Below, piece by piece: positions 60,141 through 64,000 of a DNA stretch of 64,000 nucleotides. Position numbers and translations under genes: made by a program. The stretch's first letter is position 1. Every line of letters begins with the position of its first letter. This DNA comes from Sporodiniella umbellata (taxonomy: Eukaryota; Mucoromycota; Mucoromycetes; Mucorales; Rhizopodaceae): contig JAIXMR010000069.1 of assembly GCA_025677835.1 (NCBI GenBank), forward strand, positions 1-64,000. Reading direction: 5' to 3'. Below the pieces are notes generated by a model, which saw only the letters and a list, made by a program, of their open reading frames with translations, did no database searches and was not told the DNA's origin.

Positions 60141-60717
60141 TTATTGACTGACAACGTAACCGGTGCCTTTGTAACCTTCAGAAGAAATACCAGTGACAGG
60201 GTTAGAGTTTTGACTTTTGAGATATTCGTTCGTTGCTTGTTCCCATTCTCTGTTGATTGTCTTTGGTGTTTCTTGCCCTAAAAAAAAAAAAAAAAAGAGA
60301 GAGAGTAAATCAAACATGTTGGCAAAGAAGCATCAGTTACCTCCAACACGCATCGCGTAAAAAAGCGCACCAGAAACAGCCAAAACGCCAGAGACACCTG
60401 CAAATACTTTTGCGCCATGACCAGGTTTTGTAATTGGCTCCCGAGGACCATGGGCGCCAAAAGCAATAAAATCTAAAAAAAAAAAAAAGTCAAGATCACC
60501 CCCTCGGATTTTTTTTTCTATTCTTACAGGCAGCTTTTTTATCATCGATCGAAAGAGCCTTCCAATCCCCCTTTTGGGCTTCTTCCAACTGTTTGGCAAT
60601 TGTGTTTTGTTCAGCTATGGACAATGTCTTCCAGCGCGCCTCAAGATTTCGAACCGAGACAGTCGAAGTGTAACGACGGTGGGCGGATTGAACAAAGACA
60701 GAGCGTACGCGAAACAT
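60141..60717 (-). CDS. COX5: Cytochrome c oxidase subunit IV (yeast Cox5)
   Basis: Three exons (60717-60528, 60472-60341, 60277-60141) join in phase to 152 residues. This nuclear-encoded subunit of complex IV sits in the mitochondrial inner membrane. A basic presequence (MFRVRSVFVQSAHRRYTST) is followed by the matrix domain (LEARWKTLSIAEQNTIAKQL, KKAAYFIAFGAHGPREP), one membrane helix (VFAGVSGVLAVSGALFYA) and a C-terminal intermembrane tail (INREWEQATNEYLKSQN). Introns are 55 and 63 nt, both ending in long T runs before AG. It lies 104 bp upstream of prefoldin 5 on the same strand and shares a roughly 1-kb divergent region with the bHLH gene. Confidence 0.93.
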
Positions 60718-61621
60718 GGATGAAATGCAAGTGGAAAAAGAAAAGAGAGAGAGAGAGAGAGTGGATTAGAATAGGAAACCCTTTTTATTGATTGATTGAT
60801 TTTTTTTTTCAGTGAGGCACCAGGTCAAAGGATGTCATACGATTAAAACAGGATTTTTTGTCTCTCAAAAAAAAAAAACGGCTGTTGTTCTATTCAAGTT
60901 CCGATAGGCTTGACGTGAAGGTGAAAATCAAATGAAAGTGGTGGATGCCTAAAAGAAAAGAGGAAAAACAAGCATCGCAAGAGGATCTCTCAAAGGGAGA
61001 AGCCACTGCTTAAAAAGGGCCTGTGCGTTATGGATTGTATTTTTATTTTTATTTTGGATAAAAAGAGGAAAAGAAAAGTAAAATTCATTTGATTTTTTTT
61101 TTTTTCTGTTGTCATGACACTATCTTGTGCCACTTTGAAGGATGAATGAGCCAATGAATAGGCGCGTAGGGTTTTTACCCAATGCAGCGTGGAGGGAATG
61201 TCACGTGAACCAAATAGGGTGGGCAAGGAACGCGTCAGAAAGGGAAAGAGGAAAGAAGCGGGGAAAGAAAACGTTGGTGAATAGGAAAGAACGATTGGTA
61301 TGATGTTAAATGTCCGATGGTGTTTTTGGCTTGCTTTTTTGTTGGAAGGATTTTCCTACCGATCTTTTGTGTTTTGATTGGGTGTAGCCATTCGAGAGCC
61401 AAATGCTCACGTGCACTGACCGACGGACATCACTGGGAGGGAAAACTTACACGATACAAGGAGTGGGGGGGGGGCAAAGCAGTGGAGAAGTGTGTGTATG
61501 AGTGGGTGAATGCTTTTAAACGTGACCGTGATCCGACCAATCAGAATCACACGTGCTGAATTGATCCACGGACGATTGGATGTCAGGCATGATTGTTTTA
61601 TAATATGTCGTTCAAAGGGAA

Positions 61622-61657
<36 letters not shown>

Positions 61658-61728
61658 GAAAAAAAAAAAAAAAAGGGCTTATAGGATTCTCTTTTTCAAT
61701 TATTTATTGTTTTTTTTTTTTTTTTTTA
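60718..61728. other. Divergent promoter region of COX5 and the bHLH gene
   Basis: About 1 kb with GA and A runs, a TAA microsatellite at 61622-61652 followed by an A run, and three E-boxes listed separately. An 80-codon frame at 61317-61559 is not convincing. Confidence 0.6.
61202..61555 (+). promoter_or_regulatory. Three CACGTG E-boxes and one CCAAT box upstream of the bHLH gene
   Basis: CACGTG occurs at 61202-61207, 61408-61413 and 61550-61555, and CCAAT at 61537-61541 (GACCAATCAG), all within 530 bp of the bHLH start. The encoded protein has the residues that favour CACGTG, so autoregulation, or co-control of COX5 on the other side, is plausible. This is inference from motif matches. Confidence 0.5.
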
Positions 61729-62424
61729 ATGTCTCCTCAAAAGAAAAGAAAGAGATCAAGTGTGAGTGAGAGTAAGATGGCAGCTTCACCCAACGTAGCC
61801 TTACCGCCACCGATGGTACCTTATCATTTTATACCCTATCCTGTTTATTCCGCCGGCCATCCTTATTATCTTCCTGTACATCCTGCGCCTCTTTCACCAC
61901 GTCAATCACCTACACTGGCTTCCAACAGTCAACAACCCCCGCGTCTGTTACCCAAAACGAGCCCCAGCCCATTCTATCCATTCCAACTCTCACCTCAATT
62001 AGCACCGCATCCGACCCGTCGATCTGGGTCTACGGCGGATGAAAGAGAGCAGGCGCGCAAGATATCTCATAGCGCGATTGAACGACGGAGACGAGAGAGA
62101 ATCAATGACAAGATCACCCAACTCAAAGACTTGATCCCTTCTTGCGCCGAAGGATCCAACCTACATAAAATGACGGTGCTTCAAGGGGCTATCGATTACA
62201 TTACTTTTCTCCGAAAGGTGGTAGAAGATCTAGGGAAAGACCCAGATCAGATGCCTATCAAGAAAAAACCAAAGGCTGTGTCTGATAGTGAAGAAGAAGA
62301 TTCACCGTCTGATCAAAAACAAACCGTAACTCGTCTTCAACCGATGGATCTACTCAAAGAGCCTTCTCTCCTTCCCTCATCCCCACCAGAACGTAACATG
62401 AATCTCGAAAACTTGTTGTGTTGA
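61729..62424 (+). CDS. bHLH transcription factor, 231 aa
   Basis: Intronless. The N-terminal 95 residues are Pro/Ser/Tyr-rich (ALPPPMVPYHFIPYPVY), a likely activation region, preceded by a basic cluster (PQKKRKRSS). The bHLH spans about residues 108-165: basic region KISHSAIERRRRERINDK with His, Glu and Arg at the positions that specify CACGTG (class B), helix 1 ITQLKDLIPSC, a loop EGSNLHK and helix 2 MTVLQGAIDYITFLRKVVEDL. A Ser/Glu acidic stretch (SDSEEEDSPSD) follows. No leucine zipper or PAS domain is visible. It resembles MITF/USF-like or Esc1/Ino-type fungal bHLH proteins; the exact orthology is open. The start sits just after a T run. Confidence 0.88.
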   Translation: MSPQKKRKRSSVSESKMAASPNVALPPPMVPYHFIPYPVYSAGHPYYLPVHPAPLSPRQSPTLASNSQQPPRLLPKTSPSPFYPFQLSPQLAPHPTRRSGSTADEREQARKISHSAIERRRRERINDKITQLKDLIPSCAEGSNLHKMTVLQGAIDYITFLRKVVEDLGKDPDQMPIKKKPKAVSDSEEEDSPSDQKQTVTRLQPMDLLKEPSLLPSSPPERNMNLENLLC

Positions 62425-62518
62425 ATTTTTTTTTCTTTTTAAATAAAAACCAGGGTCATGTATCACGTACAACCCCCCCCCTCGCATCTCCCAAGCGATG
62501 ATTTATTATTAGGAGGAT

Positions 62519-63330
62519 TTATAATATTAAACATTTACTTTTCTTTTCTTTTTTACTCTTTCCTTTGGGTCCGCCTGGGTTTAAGCCTTCTCTTTGAGCA
62601 CGAATGGCTTTGACCACTTGATAAAAGGAACGTTCCACATTCACACACGTTTTGGCCGAGGTTTCGATAAAATCACAGGCGAGTTGTTTGGCCGTGGCCG
62701 CGCCTTCTTCTCGCGTGACTTCTCTTTCTGTCACCTTGTCACATTTGTTGCCGACCAACATCATAGGCACATTGTCTACATCTTTCACTCGAAAGATCTG
62801 GTTACGAAACCTTTCGATTCTTTCAAACGTCGATCGAGACGTGATCGAATAGACCAATAGAAAACCTTCGCCATCTCTAATCCCAAACTGTCAGTGGATT
62901 CTATTCTACACTTTTTGCGGCTTACCTGATCCATTGATCCCTTAATGCCGTATATTCTTCTTGGCCCGCTGTATCCAACACTTCAAGCACACATGGTTGA
63001 TCATCAATCACCACCTGTTTACGATACGAATCTTCAATGGTAGGATCGTAAGTCTAAATCAATCCCAAACGGATCAGTTTGCTTGCTTTTTTGTTATTAT
63101 TAGTACTAACTTGCCTCTGTTCAAGCCATGCCAACGTCAGAGAAGGTGAGTAGAGGTCAATAAGTGAGTATCTCTCTTTTTTTTTTTTTTTTTAGTTACC
63201 AACAAAGTGATTCAAACACAACTAACAAATCCTTCAGTATTTTTTTCTACCTACTCCCGCTTACCTGGATCGTTAACGCTGTTTTGCCAACACCACCATC
63301 ACCAAGCACCACTAACTTATACAGCATCAT
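62519..63330 (-). CDS. Ras-family small GTPase with CAAX end (Ras/Rsr1 type)
   Basis: The first exon (from ATG ATG at 63330) reads [21 protein letters not shown], the P-loop. A later exon has [17 protein letters not shown] (switch I effector), [17 protein letters not shown] (switch II) and after another intron [29 protein letters not shown] (base recognition) and FIETSAKT. The end is a Lys-rich tail plus CLIL; a terminal Leu favours geranylgeranylation. The conserved stretch between the P-loop helix and switch I (usually LxxNHFVET) is not found; the only open piece is [10 protein letters not shown] near 63135-63106, preceded by an uncertain splice site, so this exon may be unusual or contain a sequence error. 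Convergent with the bHLH gene, 94 bp between stops. Confidence 0.88.
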
Positions 63331-63528
63331 CTTCAAACACCGAAATCATCATAATAAAAAGGCACCACGTTTCATCAGCACGAGGGGGAGGTGATTATTT
63401 AGAAAGAAAGAAATAAGAATCATCGCTGTACCTATTCGATGGTATACTATAGAATTGTATATACCATCGTTTTCTTATCCTTCTTTTATCTATATTTACC
63501 TTTGGGTTGAAAACAATACTAATTCCCG

Positions 63529-63560
<32 letters not shown>

Positions 63561-63572
63561 AAAAAGAAAATA

Positions 63573-63603
<31 letters not shown>

Positions 63604-63613
63604 GAATACATAA

Positions 63614-63645
<32 letters not shown>
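63529..63645 (+). repeat. A29, (TA)n and A27 tracts
   Basis: A run at 63529-63557, TA repeats at about 63570-63602 and a second A run at 63619-63645, in the upstream flank of the Ras-type gene. These are likely length-variable. Confidence 0.9.
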
Positions 63646-63796
63646 TTAGGCCCTTTTTTTTTTCAGTGAAACTCTAAGACAGTGGACACTGGTTAGTTTA
63701 GTACGACAAGACTCAGCCTTTTCCCATCATTTTATTAGGATAGGTGAGAGGATGAGAGATATTAGGATGATAAAGGTGGTTCGACTACAAAAGAAT

Positions 63797-64000
63797 TCAA
63801 GTGGCCATAATAATATGTTGGATGCTTTTGGGAGTGGATTCATCGTTCAGATGCTTAGAATTATAGCGTAATGCCGAAATAAGATTAATAGGACTCGATT
63901 GCTCTTGTTGTGTATGAGTGGTTTGGATCACCTTGAGGGATTGTTTAACCTGTACATAAAGAATCAATAAGGATGCACCCCCAATAAAAGGCAGCTTACG
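63797..64000 (-). CDS. 3'-terminal exon of an unknown gene (partial)
   Basis: On the minus strand an intron (GTAAGC at 63999 to CAG at 63950) is followed by a terminal exon 63949-63797 reading VKQSLKVIQTTHTQQEQSS, INLISALRYNSKHL and ending HIIMAT with TGA at 63799-63797. The clean donor, acceptor and 50 open codons support a real gene whose body lies beyond the window. The family is not recognisable from the last 50 residues. Confidence 0.6.
   Translation of the reverse strand, partial: RKLPFIGGASLLILYVQVKQSLKVIQTTHTQQEQSSPINLISALRYNSKHLNDESTPKSIQHIIMAT

Noticed and set aside
54381..63400. Numerous Phe- or Lys-runs in short frames of both strands
   Set aside because: Translations of poly-A/T tracts in introns and spacers, not genes.

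Overview
The window is nuclear DNA of a filamentous early-diverging fungus, most likely Mucoromycota (Mucorales-like). The evidence is short GT-AG introns (mostly 45-90 nt) in nearly every gene, AT-rich intergenic DNA full of long A/T runs, DIRS-type retrotransposon remains, a CYP61 sterol desaturase, a fungal TORC2 subunit and one convincing U12-type AT-AC intron. No species can be named from sequence alone. There are no prokaryotic operons; neighbours are divergent, convergent or tandem single genes.

Layout. 1-9 kb is repeat territory: a broken DIRS retroelement (minus), a lineage-type 559-aa gene with a partial duplicate of its 3' end, a dead Tc1/mariner transposase and a ten-unit, 314-bp, nearly identical tandem array. 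9.3-12.2 kb holds a D-2-hydroxyacid dehydrogenase and an M17 leucyl aminopeptidase, tail to tail with 17 bp between stops. 12.2-18.7 kb is decayed DNA: a Merlin-type transposase fragment and a broken family of unknown function marked by a 97-bp inverted repeat. 18.7-23 kb is compact: ERG5/CYP61, a 46-aa spliced protein, a CHCHD2/MIX17 twin-CX9C protein and V-ATPase subunit C. 23-29.6 kb is gene-poor with a kinase fossil. 29.6-35.5 kb is one giant secreted, repeat-built protein. 35.5-48.8 kb carries a C3HC zinc-finger (ZC3HC1/Rsm1) gene, a 12-exon RICTOR gene, a C2H2 zinc-finger gene and RIX1. 50.3-63.3 kb carries SWI3/RSC8, small genes, a full diaphanous-type formin, prefoldin subunit 5, cytochrome c oxidase subunit IV/5, a bHLH factor and a Ras-family GTPase. 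The last 200 bp are the 3' exon of another minus-strand gene.

How genes relate. Several act in growth and membrane biology (TORC2, Ras-type GTPase, Rho-controlled formin, ERG5, V-ATPase) or in basic housekeeping (RIX1, prefoldin, COX, MIX17), but nothing suggests a cluster; the order looks like ordinary eukaryotic gene order. Exon joins given for spliced genes were checked by reading-frame arithmetic and family similarity, not by transcripts.

Best leads: the U12-type AT-AC intron in prefoldin 5, the 314-bp array (which carries a repeated open frame on the minus strand whose last copy runs into a unique tail with stop and AATAAA), and the giant hierarchical-repeat secreted protein.
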